Assembly (NCBI RefSeq): GCF_026229185.1
Contig: NZ_JAGGJA010000001.1
Coordinates: forward strand, 310,001 to 374,000
Reading direction: 5' to 3'
DNA from: Fodinibius salsisoli
Lineage (GTDB): Bacteria; Bacteroidota; Rhodothermia; Balneolales; Balneolaceae
Length of the DNA: 64,000 nucleotides
This document shows, in pieces, positions 53,414-62,164 of the stretch. Position numbers and translations under genes: made by a program. How positions within the stretch are numbered: position 1 is the first letter of the stretch; every line of letters begins with the position of its first letter. The notes beneath the pieces were generated by a model, which was given only the letters and a program-made list of their open reading frames with translations, was not told the origin of the DNA and did not search any database.

Positions 53414-55219
53414 CTAAGCAGCCACCGCTTCTTTGGCCTCTTTTTCGTTATCAATTTGGCGATAAATTAACAGCTGCTGACCGATTGATACTAAGTTATA
53501 AATGAGATAATAGAGGCTAAGCCCTGCTGCAAAATTGTTGAAGATGAACAACAGCATGAAGGGGAATACGTACTTCATCGCACTCATATCCGGTCCGGCG
53601 CCTCCGCCTCCACCACCGGGACCCATGCCGCCGGTCAGTTTACTTTGCAGGAACATGGCTCCCGTCATCAGTAAAACAAAACCTGCTATTTGATCGCCCA
53701 TAAATGGAATACTGAATGGGAGGTTCAAAATATAGTCAGGAGCCGAAAGGTCACTGGCCCAAAGAAATTCCTGCTGGCGTATAAGAATAGAATTCTGGAA
53801 AAACCTCCAAAGTGTAATCAGAATAGGTAGCTGAAGCAGGTTCGGCAGACATCCCCCCAACGGATTGACCCCTGATTCTTTATACAGTTTCATGGTGGCT
53901 TTCTGCTGCTTTTCAGGATCATCCGCGTACTTTTCTTTAATCTCTTTCATTTCTGGCTGCAACTCTTTCATCGCCGCCATACTACTATAACTCTTCTTGG
54001 TCAGTGGGTAGAGGACCATCTTAATCAAAATGGCGAATAAGATAATCGCCAGCCCTACATTCATATAATCCTCAACAAAGCCGAAGTAGGGAATGATAAT
54101 ATATTTTACCAGTGGATCGGATATCCAGCTCAACCACGAGTAACCCGTATCCACCATATCATAGGCTTGTTCGTTGTATACCTTGAGAGCATGGTATGAC
54201 ATCGGCCCAATATACATCTGAAAAGAAGCATTTTGCTGGGCAATTTCCGCGGTTATAGAAGACTTATAGTGGTGGGTAGTAGATGGCAGATCCGAGGCCC
54301 CGCTTTGCTCACCAACAAGTCTTGCAGATTGTGTGGGATTATCCGTTTTGATAATCTGAGAGAAAAACTTCGTTCGGGTTGCCACCCAGTCAATGGTTCC
54401 ATTATAGGTCTGTTCATTCTCTCCTGCTTCGCTCAGTTTTAACCGCTCTAACTCTCCTCCGGTATGAACATAAGCAGACGCATGCGTCGCTTCTCCATCG
54501 ATATTCTTTTCCGTAAAGTTTAGCCGTGACTCCCATCCAAAATCAACGGTTCCCCCGATTATAGTCTGATCAAGCCCCTCGAAACTGATATCCAGATCAA
54601 TTTCATAGGAGTCACCATTGAGGGTATAAGTGTACACCATGCGCTGTGAATCACTGAGATTGAATGCATATTGCAGCGTCTTGGTTTCTCCTTCTTCGAG
54701 CCTGAGATTTTGGCCCGATGTAAGCGGCTCAAAAACAAGCTCGTCGGTCTCAACGTTGTAATTCTGATTGGTCAGGAAACCCAAAGAGTACGCAGACTGT
54801 GTGGTATCTCTGATCATGCGTATGGGCTTATGGTCCCAGGTTTCATGCTCTTTGAGCACAAACTGGGAAGGGCCGGCCCCAACATTGGTGAAGGTAGCTT
54901 TGTAGAGCGGAGTTTCTACGATAGTTTCTGTAGTATCTCCAGCGCTGGCGGCAGAAAAGGCCCCCATCTCAACCTGCTCATCCTGAGGTTCTGACCTTGA
55001 GGCGGTATCAGGCTGGTTGTTGTTACTGCTGCTATCAACGGTGGGATCCGCTTGCTGCTGTGTGGGCAAGCTGTCTGTTTGAGCAGCCGCAATGCTATCC
55101 TGGCGGGCTTGCTCTGCTTTGCGTTGTTGCAGTTCTTGCTCCGAGGGCATGGTAAAATAACTCCATGCCACCATTACAATTAATATTAGTACTAATCCGG
55201 TTACGGTATTACGATCCAA
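53414..55219 (-). CDS. yidC: Membrane protein insertase YidC
   Basis: A 601-residue inner-membrane insertase that folds proteins with or without SecYEG. Helix 1 is in TGLVLILIVMVAWSYF; a Gln/Ser/Asp-rich linker and large periplasmic beta-domain follow; the conserved core begins near YIIIPYFGFVEDYMNVGLAI and includes MVLYPLTKKSYSSMAAMKEL, PLGGCLPNLLQLPILI and LYYLIYNLVSIGQQLL. A Gly-rich loop (GPGGGGGGAGPDMSAM) precedes the last helices and is unusual in composition. It lies 14 bases after yidD and ends the rpmH-rnpA-yidD-yidC cluster. Confidence 0.97.
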   Translation of the reverse strand: MDRNTVTGLVLILIVMVAWSYFTMPSEQELQQRKAEQARQDSIAAAQTDSLPTQQQADPTVDSSSNNNQPDTASRSEPQDEQVEMGAFSAASAGDTTETIVETPLYKATFTNVGAGPSQFVLKEHETWDHKPIRMIRDTTQSAYSLGFLTNQNYNVETDELVFEPLTSGQNLRLEEGETKTLQYAFNLSDSQRMVYTYTLNGDSYEIDLDISFEGLDQTIIGGTVDFGWESRLNFTEKNIDGEATHASAYVHTGGELERLKLSEAGENEQTYNGTIDWVATRTKFFSQIIKTDNPTQSARLVGEQSGASDLPSTTHHYKSSITAEIAQQNASFQMYIGPMSYHALKVYNEQAYDMVDTGYSWLSWISDPLVKYIIIPYFGFVEDYMNVGLAIILFAILIKMVLYPLTKKSYSSMAAMKELQPEMKEIKEKYADDPEKQQKATMKLYKESGVNPLGGCLPNLLQLPILITLWRFFQNSILIRQQEFLWASDLSAPDYILNLPFSIPFMGDQIAGFVLLMTGAMFLQSKLTGGMGPGGGGGGAGPDMSAMKYVFPFMLLFIFNNFAAGLSLYYLIYNLVSIGQQLLIYRQIDNEKEAKEAVAA

Positions 55220-55233
55220 GAGAAATCCTCAGT

Positions 55234-55461
55234 CTAAAATTTTGTTTTGGGTTCTGGTACAGGGTCGTGACCTTCATCACCCCAGGGATGACAGCGACTT
55301 ATACGCTTGACGGTAAGCCATAGTCCTTTCATTGCACCATGCTTTTGAAACGCTTCAATGCTATAGGCGCTACAGGTAGGATGGTATCGACAGCTTTTGG
55401 GCATCCATGGGGAGATGACCAGCTGATACAATCGAACAAAACCTATTAATAGATACTTCAT
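55234..55461 (-). CDS. yidD: Membrane protein insertion efficiency factor YidD
   Basis: A 75-residue protein with the family's short amphipathic N terminus ([20 protein letters not shown]) and the Cys-containing signature [22 protein letters not shown] ending [13 protein letters not shown]. It overlaps rnpA by four bases (ATGA) and precedes yidC by 14 bases, the standard position. It assists YidC-dependent insertion; the mechanism is unresolved in the literature I know. Confidence 0.96.
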   Translation of the reverse strand: MKYLLIGFVRLYQLVISPWMPKSCRYHPTCSAYSIEAFQKHGAMKGLWLTVKRISRCHPWGDEGHDPVPEPKTKF

Positions 55462-55892
55462 GAATGACCAGGCGAAATGGTAGGAAGTTGGCCTTGAACT
55501 TGTTCGAGCAATGCAACTACCTCTTGCTCAATCTCTGTATATGGTACATCAACGTCGTATGCTATTAATGCTCCATGAAATGTTCGTTGAAGCTGACGCA
55601 GAGGGTCATACAGCATATGTTGATGAAGCCGATAGGCTTCTCGCAGAAGCCGTTTCATATGATTGCGTTTATGGGCCTTACCCAAGCTTTTTTTTACGAT
55701 AAATCCCATAAGGCAGCCGAAAGAAGAAAAATCTGGAATATAATATCGCAGACCAACGTGCTTTTTACGATGTATAAAAACGTCTTGTTCGAAAAGACGC
55801 TGGAAATTCTTTCGGCCCCTCAGGATCTTTGCTCTGGGTAAGCTAAAATCACCGTTTGAGCGCGAAGATTGGTTACTTCGGTCCTTTGTCAT
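55458..55892 (-). CDS. rnpA: Ribonuclease P protein component
   Basis: A basic 144-residue RNase P subunit that helps the RNA subunit mature tRNA 5' ends. The conserved box is [22 protein letters not shown]; the N-terminal [11 protein letters not shown] matches the family. ATG 55892 is chosen; a GTG one codon upstream is possible. The gene overlaps rpmH by 20 bases and yidD by 4, a tight cluster with translational coupling. The N-terminal extension of about 25 residues is longer than in E. coli. Confidence 0.94.
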   Translation of the reverse strand: MTKDRSNQSSRSNGDFSLPRAKILRGRKNFQRLFEQDVFIHRKKHVGLRYYIPDFSSFGCLMGFIVKKSLGKAHKRNHMKRLLREAYRLHQHMLYDPLRQLQRTFHGALIAYDVDVPYTEIEQEVVALLEQVQGQLPTISPGHS

Positions 55893-56028
55893 CACTAATA
55901 GTCAAACGATGGCGTCCTTTCTTACGACGCTTTTTCAATACTTTCTTTCCGTTTTTACTGCTATTGCGCTTACGGAAGCCATGCTTATTCTTACGTTTAC
56001 GTTTACTTGGTTGATAAGTACGTTTCAT
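55873..56028 (-). CDS. rpmH: 50S ribosomal protein L34
   Basis: A 51-residue, very basic ribosomal protein read from the minus strand: [20 protein letters not shown] at the N terminus, then [20 protein letters not shown]. The KRT(Y/F)QPS start and HGFRKR box identify L34 without doubt. Its stop codon lies inside rnpA, overlapping by 20 bases. It heads the rpmH-rnpA-yidD-yidC cluster, divergent from secA across a 220-base gap. Confidence 0.97.
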   Translation of the reverse strand: MKRTYQPSKRKRKNKHGFRKRNSSKNGKKVLKKRRKKGRHRLTISDDKGPK

Positions 56029-56248
56029 CGGTAAATCGGTTAATGAAAAACTTCAATTCTTTGATAGTCCCGAAAGATAAAAATAAATTTAGACAATAAG
56101 AACCGGAATTTATGGGTTATCTTAAATGCAAAAACCTGCAAGAAAACTCAAAAACTGGCTTAACTTCCCTAATTAATTTGAACAGGCTCTGTGTAAGCTG
56201 TAACTTTAGTAAATCCTATAAATTATAGACAGGTAAGTAATACGTTCT

Positions 56249-59200
56249 ATGTTCGATAAAATAAGCGACATTTTAGCAAGCATTTTCGGGACAAAAAGTG
56301 AACGTGATCTCAAGAAAATTTGGCCTATCGTTGATGAGATCAACGAGCACTATGAAAAAATGGAAGAACTCTCGGATGAAGAGCTCAAACAGAAAACCGA
56401 ATCTTTCCGTCAACAAATATCTGATGCCACCCAGCAAGTCGGCGAAGAAATTGAATCTATCAGAAAAACCCTGAACAGTGACGAACAGCTATCCGTTGAT
56501 CGTCGACGTCAGTTGGCAGAAGAACTGGATGAACTCGAACAGGAAGAAACTGATATTATTGAAGACGTTCTGGATGAGATTCTCCCCGAGGCCTTTGCCG
56601 TTATGAAAGATACCTGCCGGCGTTTTCTGGGCCAAAAGTGGAAAGTGGGCGGCAGCATGAACGAATGGGGCATGGTACCTTATGATGTGCAGTTGGCCGG
56701 AGCTATTGCCATGCACCAAGGTAAAATTTCCGAGATGAAAACCGGTGAAGGTAAAACACTGGCGGCTATTATGCCGGCCTACCTGAATGCCCTGAGCGGG
56801 CGCGGCGTACATATAGTAACGGTTAACAATTACCTGGCCAAGCGTGATGCCGAATGGAACGAGCCGTTATTTAACTTCCACGGGCTGGAAGTAGACTGCG
56901 TTGATCTGTACGACCCTAACTCAGAAGGCCGCCGCAAAGCTTACCGTGCAGATATTACCTATGGTACCAACAACGAGTTTGGCTTTGACTACCTGCGGGA
57001 CAACATGGTGAGCAGTGCCGACCAGCTGGTGCAACGCGATCATAACTTTGCCATTATTGATGAAATTGACTCCATCCTGATTGACGAAGCGCGTACACCA
57101 CTTATTATTTCTGGTCCGGTGCCCGAAGATACTAAGTCCCAAAAGTTTGAAGAACTTAAACCACGCGTTGAATCGCTGGTTAATGCCCAGAAAAAGCTGG
57201 TAGCCTCTTTTGTGAAAGAAGCCCAGGAAGAGCTGGAAAAAGGGAATGAAGACAAGGCCGGCCTGGCACTTTATCGGGCCCAGCGAGGATTCCCAAAAAA
57301 TAAGCAGTTCCGTAAGATGATGCAGGTCCCCGGCAATCAAAAACTGCTGCAGCGTACAGAATCTTTTTACCTGCAGGATAATGCCCGTCGCCTCCCCGAG
57401 GTTGACAAAGAGCTGTACTACTCGGTGGATATGAAAATGAATAACATTGAGATGACGGAAAAGGGGCAGGAGTTCATCACCCGCGCCAATGAAGAGCCCG
57501 AATTCTTTATTATCCCGGATCTTGGAACCGAAACTTCTCAAATTGAGGAAGAAATTGAGGAATTAAGGGAAGAAAAAATCCAGGAGGTTAAGGAGAATGA
57601 GGAGTTTAGTGACGAGTATAAAGAGAAAAAAATTAAGGAGGCTAAACAGGAAGTAGAGCAGGAGCGAGAGCGTCGTTTCAGTGAACTCCACCGTCTGTTT
57701 GCCGAACGCAGTGATCGTATCCATACCGTTAACCAGCTGCTTAAAGCTTATTCCCTATTCGAACGCGAAGCAGAATACATCGTTCAGGAAGGCAAGGTTC
57801 AAATTGTAGACGAACATACCGGCCGTGTTATGTCCGGAAGGCGTTATTCTGATGGCCTTCACCAGGCAATTGAAGCCAAAGAGAATGTAAGCGTAGAAGC
57901 AGCCACACAGACTTACGCAACCATTACCCTCCAAAATTTCTTCCGGATGTACAGCAAGCTTTCCGGCATGACGGGTACCGCTGCAACAGAAGAGGGTGAA
58001 TTCAGCGAAATTTACGACCTCGATGTGGTGATCATACCTACCAACAAGCCGGTTATTCGCGATGATAAGGAGGACCTTGTTTTCCGCACCAAACGCGAAA
58101 AATATAACGCTACCGTTGATACAATCCGTGAGTACCATGAAAAAGGACAGCCTGTACTTGTAGGTACCACCAGTGTTGATGTTTCTGAGACGGTCAGCCG
58201 TATGCTCAAGCGAGCGAAAATTCCACATAACGTATTGAACGCCAAACACCACGCCGAAGAAAGTGACATTGTAGCTGCTGCCGGTCAGCCGGGCGCCGTT
58301 ACGGTAGCCACTAACATGGCTGGTCGCGGTACTGATATTAAGCTGGCTCCGGGCGTCAAAGAGAAAGGCGGACTCGCTATTTTAGGAACGGAACGACACG
58401 ATTCCCGCCGTATTGACCTTCAGCTTCGCGGTCGATCCGGACGACAGGGGGATCCCGGGGAATCTCAATTCTATGTTTCGCTCGAAGATGACTTGATGCA
58501 GCTATTTGGATCCGATCGGGTTGCCAAAGTCATGGACCGCCTCAACTTTGAAGAAGGCGAAGTGATTACGCACTCATGGATCACGAAATCGTTGGAACGA
58601 GCCCAGTCGAAGGTTGAACAGAATAACTTCAGCATCCGTAAGAAACAGCTGGAGTATGATGATGTGCTAAACAACCAACGTGAGGTTATCTACAAGCGCC
58701 GCAAGCATGCCCTTGCCGGGGATGAACTGCGCAGCGATCTCTACGACATGCTCGAAGATCTGGTAGAGAACATCGTAGAACAGCATTACCCGAATGGCGA
58801 GCTGGATGAACTTCGCAATACCATCCTGCGGTTTTTAGCCGTCGATATTGACCTTGAAAATGACGAGATGGGCCGCATGGGTCCAGACGTGCTGATAGAC
58901 CATATCATAGAACGTGCTTATGAAGTCTATCGCAAAAAAGAGAAAATGATTTCAGAACCACTCTTTGAAGTCATTAAAAACATTGAAGCCTCGGATGCCG
59001 AAGAAGACGAAAAACCGACCAAAGTACAGGTTATCTTCACCGATGGTATCCGGCGTATGCGCGTTGTTGTTGACGTAGAAAATGCCCTTGAAAATGAGGG
59101 ACACGAAGTAGCGCGGGCCCTTGAACGGACGGCTGTGCTTTCTATTATCGACGACAAATGGATGGATCATCTGCGAGAGCTTGACTCAGTGAAAGAAGGA

Positions 59201-59644
59201 ATTGGGCTCCGTGCTTTTGGCCAGAAAGATCCTCTGCTTGAATACAAGCGCGAAGCTTTTGAGATGTTCAAACAGCTGCTGAATGAGATCAACCAGGAGG
59301 CTATTTCGCTGATCTGGAAAGCCATTCCCGAGATGCAGGCCGATCAACAGCGATTACAGCAAGCTCCAGAGCAACGGGCCAAAGTCAATATGAACAAGGC
59401 TAAGACCCAACATTCCGATGCTACCAACATGGGCTTTAAATCGGGTGCTGCACAAAGCCAAAATGGAGGCCAGCAGCAAAAACGAAGTGATCAGAAGCCG
59501 CAACCCATTACTGTTGAAGAAGAACCCGGACGTAATGACTACGTAAAAATCCAGAATATGAGTAGTGGTGAAGTCATCGACATCAAATGGAAAAAAGCCA
59601 AACGTATGATCGATGAAGATAGCTGGGTACTTATTGAAAAATAG
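56249..59644 (+). CDS. secA: Preprotein translocase ATPase SecA
   Basis: The motor of Sec export, 1131 residues, longer than the 900 of E. coli. Walker A is MKTGEGKTLAA (about 163), Walker B/DEAD box is DEIDSILIDEARTPLIISGP; VATNMAGRGTDIKL and GRSGRQGDPGESQFYVSLEDDLM mark the second RecA domain. Two inserts (about 305-400; Glu/Lys-rich coiled coil near 430-475) are typical of Bacteroidota. The C terminus ends NDYVKIQNMSSGEVIDIKWK and lacks the usual Cys-rich zinc tail for SecB and lipid binding. Divergent from rpmH. Confidence 0.97.
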   Translation: MFDKISDILASIFGTKSERDLKKIWPIVDEINEHYEKMEELSDEELKQKTESFRQQISDATQQVGEEIESIRKTLNSDEQLSVDRRRQLAEELDELEQEETDIIEDVLDEILPEAFAVMKDTCRRFLGQKWKVGGSMNEWGMVPYDVQLAGAIAMHQGKISEMKTGEGKTLAAIMPAYLNALSGRGVHIVTVNNYLAKRDAEWNEPLFNFHGLEVDCVDLYDPNSEGRRKAYRADITYGTNNEFGFDYLRDNMVSSADQLVQRDHNFAIIDEIDSILIDEARTPLIISGPVPEDTKSQKFEELKPRVESLVNAQKKLVASFVKEAQEELEKGNEDKAGLALYRAQRGFPKNKQFRKMMQVPGNQKLLQRTESFYLQDNARRLPEVDKELYYSVDMKMNNIEMTEKGQEFITRANEEPEFFIIPDLGTETSQIEEEIEELREEKIQEVKENEEFSDEYKEKKIKEAKQEVEQERERRFSELHRLFAERSDRIHTVNQLLKAYSLFEREAEYIVQEGKVQIVDEHTGRVMSGRRYSDGLHQAIEAKENVSVEAATQTYATITLQNFFRMYSKLSGMTGTAATEEGEFSEIYDLDVVIIPTNKPVIRDDKEDLVFRTKREKYNATVDTIREYHEKGQPVLVGTTSVDVSETVSRMLKRAKIPHNVLNAKHHAEESDIVAAAGQPGAVTVATNMAGRGTDIKLAPGVKEKGGLAILGTERHDSRRIDLQLRGRSGRQGDPGESQFYVSLEDDLMQLFGSDRVAKVMDRLNFEEGEVITHSWITKSLERAQSKVEQNNFSIRKKQLEYDDVLNNQREVIYKRRKHALAGDELRSDLYDMLEDLVENIVEQHYPNGELDELRNTILRFLAVDIDLENDEMGRMGPDVLIDHIIERAYEVYRKKEKMISEPLFEVIKNIEASDAEEDEKPTKVQVIFTDGIRRMRVVVDVENALENEGHEVARALERTAVLSIIDDKWMDHLRELDSVKEGIGLRAFGQKDPLLEYKREAFEMFKQLLNEINQEAISLIWKAIPEMQADQQRLQQAPEQRAKVNMNKAKTQHSDATNMGFKSGAAQSQNGGQQQKRSDQKPQPITVEEEPGRNDYVKIQNMSSGEVIDIKWKKAKRMIDEDSWVLIEK

Positions 59645-59713
59645 TTAATAGTTATTTGTTATTGGCACCTTGGTGTCATCCTAAACAAGTGACTACTAAC
59701 TAAAAACTAAACC

Positions 59714-60478
59714 ATGGAAGTTTTAGGAATCGACATTGGGAGTTATGGTATCAAGGGGGCTACTGTGGATACCCAGCAGGGCAAAATCCTGTCTGACCGT
59801 ATCAGCACTCCGCCACTGGAAGACACGACTCCGCATAAGGTATTGGCTCAAATACACCAGGTGGTGAGGAAAGAGTTTCAGTGGAATGGCCCCGTAGGCT
59901 GTGCTTTCCCTGCTGCCGTAAGCAAAGGCATTGTACTTTCCGGCAAGCGTATTAACGATTCCTGGGTCGACGCTAATGCCGAACAGCTGTTTGCCGAAAT
60001 TACTGATAACCCCGTGTCGGTTATTAATGACACCGATGCAACCGGACTTGCTGAGATCTATTTCGGAGCTGGTAAGCACCAAACAGGATCAACTATTGTA
60101 CTTACCGTAGGTGCCGAAATTGGCTCCTCTCTTTTTATCGGCCAGCAATTGGTTCCAAATACTGAATTAGGACTTATAGAAATCCAGGGGCAGACGGTCG
60201 AGAAACACGCTTCCAACGAAACACGAGAAAAGGGAGGCTTTCCCAAAAAGACATGGGCCAGCCGCTTGCAGGTTGTGCTCGAACATTTTGAGAAGATCTT
60301 CCATCCGGATTTATTTATCATCGGGGGGGAGATCAGCCGCAAAACGAACAAAATATTTCCTTTTATAAAAATTAATACCCCTTTTAAGCCAACCAGCTTT
60401 CAAAATGATGCCAGCATTGTTGGCGCAGCCATGGTAGCAGCCCAAAAGAAGAAAGAAGGTGTACTTTTTGGACAGTAG
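59714..60478 (+). CDS. ROK-family sugar kinase, polyphosphate glucokinase-like
   Basis: A 254-residue ASKHA-fold protein of the size and layout of polyphosphate glucokinases: VLGIDIGSYGIKGATVD, SWVDANAEQLF, INDTDATGLAE (catalytic Asp in the ND.DA box), LTVGAEIGSSLFIGQQL and FIIGGEISRK. Two glycine-rich phosphate loops deviate from the family forms I know (GG(T/S)GIKG, GTGIGSAL): here GSYGIKG and GAEIGSSL. The fold is clear, but the phosphoryl donor and the activity are uncertain. It follows secA by 69 bases. Confidence 0.82.
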   Translation: MEVLGIDIGSYGIKGATVDTQQGKILSDRISTPPLEDTTPHKVLAQIHQVVRKEFQWNGPVGCAFPAAVSKGIVLSGKRINDSWVDANAEQLFAEITDNPVSVINDTDATGLAEIYFGAGKHQTGSTIVLTVGAEIGSSLFIGQQLVPNTELGLIEIQGQTVEKHASNETREKGGFPKKTWASRLQVVLEHFEKIFHPDLFIIGGEISRKTNKIFPFIKINTPFKPTSFQNDASIVGAAMVAAQKKKEGVLFGQ

Positions 60479-60483
60479 TCAAC

Positions 60484-61158
60484 CTATTCCATTTTCTGAA
60501 CTACCACATAGATATCCCCGCCTGAGCGTTCTTCTGCGCTCACCAATTGAAATCCAGCATTCTTGAGTTCTTCCACAACGGTCTCCTTCGTTACGCCATG
60601 GTGTTCAAAGGAACTGCAGTCTCTCTCCTCAGGATCACTGCGCTCCGTTCCGCTCGGTGCAAAATCAATAATAGCTACCCGGCCACCGGGTTTCAGCGAC
60701 TGCCAGATGCTTTTATTCATGGCAGCAGGATCATCAAAATGGTGATACACCCGGCGCATAAAGAGAACATTACAGCATTCTTTTGGGAGGTTAGTCTTTG
60801 TAGGGTGACCTTCAACAACCGTTACATTGGATACTTCAGCCTTATTTACCACATCCTGTAGGTATTGAACTGAATCAGCCCCCAGCTCTGAGCTGTAAAC
60901 GTGTCCAGAAGGACCAACATGGCGTGCCACCTCCATCGTAAGGCGTCCATTGCCCGAGCCCATCTCTGCCACCACATCCTCTTGCTGAATGTTGAGTTCC
61001 TCAATCAGCCATTTTGCATCTTCATCAACACTTTGGGCGCATGAAATAGTCGTTGTCGTCATAATAAGCAAGAAAACGCCCAGATAGGGTCTCACTATTC
61101 TCAATAAAAGCCACTTTCCCTTTCTTAAACTCTCCATGTGATTCTTTGTAAGCGACAT
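60484..61158 (-). CDS. Exported class I SAM-dependent methyltransferase
   Basis: A 224-residue methyltransferase domain with motif I VVAEMGSGNGRLTMEVA, acidic ribose ligand in YSSELGADSVQ, and FMRRVYHHFDDPAAMNKSIW, then LKPGGRVAIIDFAP. Before it is a positively charged N terminus and a hydrophobic stretch (YLGVFLLIMTTTTIS) ending in CAQS, which could be a signal peptide cleaved at SCA-Q or a relaxed lipobox at Cys40. Methyltransferases with an export signal occur in some Bacteroidota, but how SAM reaches them is unclear. Convergent with the kinase gene. Confidence 0.8.
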   Translation of the reverse strand: MSLTKNHMESLRKGKWLLLRIVRPYLGVFLLIMTTTTISCAQSVDEDAKWLIEELNIQQEDVVAEMGSGNGRLTMEVARHVGPSGHVYSSELGADSVQYLQDVVNKAEVSNVTVVEGHPTKTNLPKECCNVLFMRRVYHHFDDPAAMNKSIWQSLKPGGRVAIIDFAPSGTERSDPEERDCSSFEHHGVTKETVVEELKNAGFQLVSAEERSGGDIYVVVQKME

Positions 61159-61300
61159 ATCAATCCTTATTACATTAAATTTGCTGGCATCAAATATTTC
61201 CCTTTCAGTGGTTACGAATTATCAAATTTAATATATAAACTGGGATCAAACTTATCTATTTTATCAATTTGTTATAGAAATAATATCCAAAGGCTTTAAA

Positions 61301-62041
61301 ATGATGGTTGCCGATTCATCTCCTTTATGGTATAAACTTAAAAACCATACGTCACAGGTTCTGCAGTGGATAGGACGAGCAATCGGCGGAATCATACTCA
61401 TTAGCCTGCTTTTTATCTTGCTGCTCCGATGGATTAATCCACCCACAAGTGCTTTTATGATGCAGCGTTCGGTTGCAGCCTGGTGGAATGGGGAGGAAAA
61501 CTTTGAGTTATATCAGAGCTGGACGGACTGGGAAGACATCTCGCCCCATATAAAGATGGCAGCGATTACTTCCGAGGATCAAAATTTTGCCAATCACTGG
61601 GGAATCGACTTTGGATCAGTACAAAAAGCCCTCGAGGAATATGAACGCGGCCAAGGTCTGAGAGGAGCCAGTACCATCACGCAACAAACAGCCAAGAATC
61701 TTTTCTTATGGCCCGCTCAGTCGTATATTCGCAAAGGTATTGAAGCCTATACCGCTTTCTTGCTTGAACTCTTATGGTCCAAAGAACGTATCCTGGAAGT
61801 CTATCTGAATATTGTAGAGTTTGGCAACGGAGTTTATGGCGTACAAGCAGCATCAGAGCGCTACTTTAATACCCCTCCAGGTCTACTGTCAAAATCCCAA
61901 AGTGCGCTGATGGTCACGGCCCTCCCCGCCCCTAAACGCTATAACCTGGCGGCCCCTTCTTCTTACATGAGAGAACGCCAACGATGGGTCATGCAATACA
62001 TGGATCTGCTGGGGAATTCGTATTACCTCGACAAATTATAG
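61301..62041 (+). CDS. mtgA: Monofunctional peptidoglycan glycosyltransferase
   Basis: A 246-residue GT51 enzyme polymerising lipid II into glycan strands. One N-terminal membrane helix (IIGGIILISLLFILLL) anchors it outside the inner membrane. Motifs in order: AAITSEDQNFANHWGID (catalytic Glu in EDQNF, near residue 93), GASTITQQTAKNLFLW, RKGIEAYTAFLLELLWSKERILEVYLN and EFGNGVYGVQAAS. No transpeptidase domain follows, so it is MtgA rather than a class A PBP. It is divergent from the methyltransferase gene (142-base gap). Confidence 0.95.
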   Translation: MMVADSSPLWYKLKNHTSQVLQWIGRAIGGIILISLLFILLLRWINPPTSAFMMQRSVAAWWNGEENFELYQSWTDWEDISPHIKMAAITSEDQNFANHWGIDFGSVQKALEEYERGQGLRGASTITQQTAKNLFLWPAQSYIRKGIEAYTAFLLELLWSKERILEVYLNIVEFGNGVYGVQAASERYFNTPPGLLSKSQSALMVTALPAPKRYNLAAPSSYMRERQRWVMQYMDLLGNSYYLDKL

Positions 62042-62164
62042 TTTTATCAACCAGTAAACGATCTATTTCTAATTTTACCTATATCCTGTTACATTGGATG
62101 GGATTAAGGGATTTGAAACTTTGATAATGCCATTCATTATTTAATTTATCTTTATATCAATATT

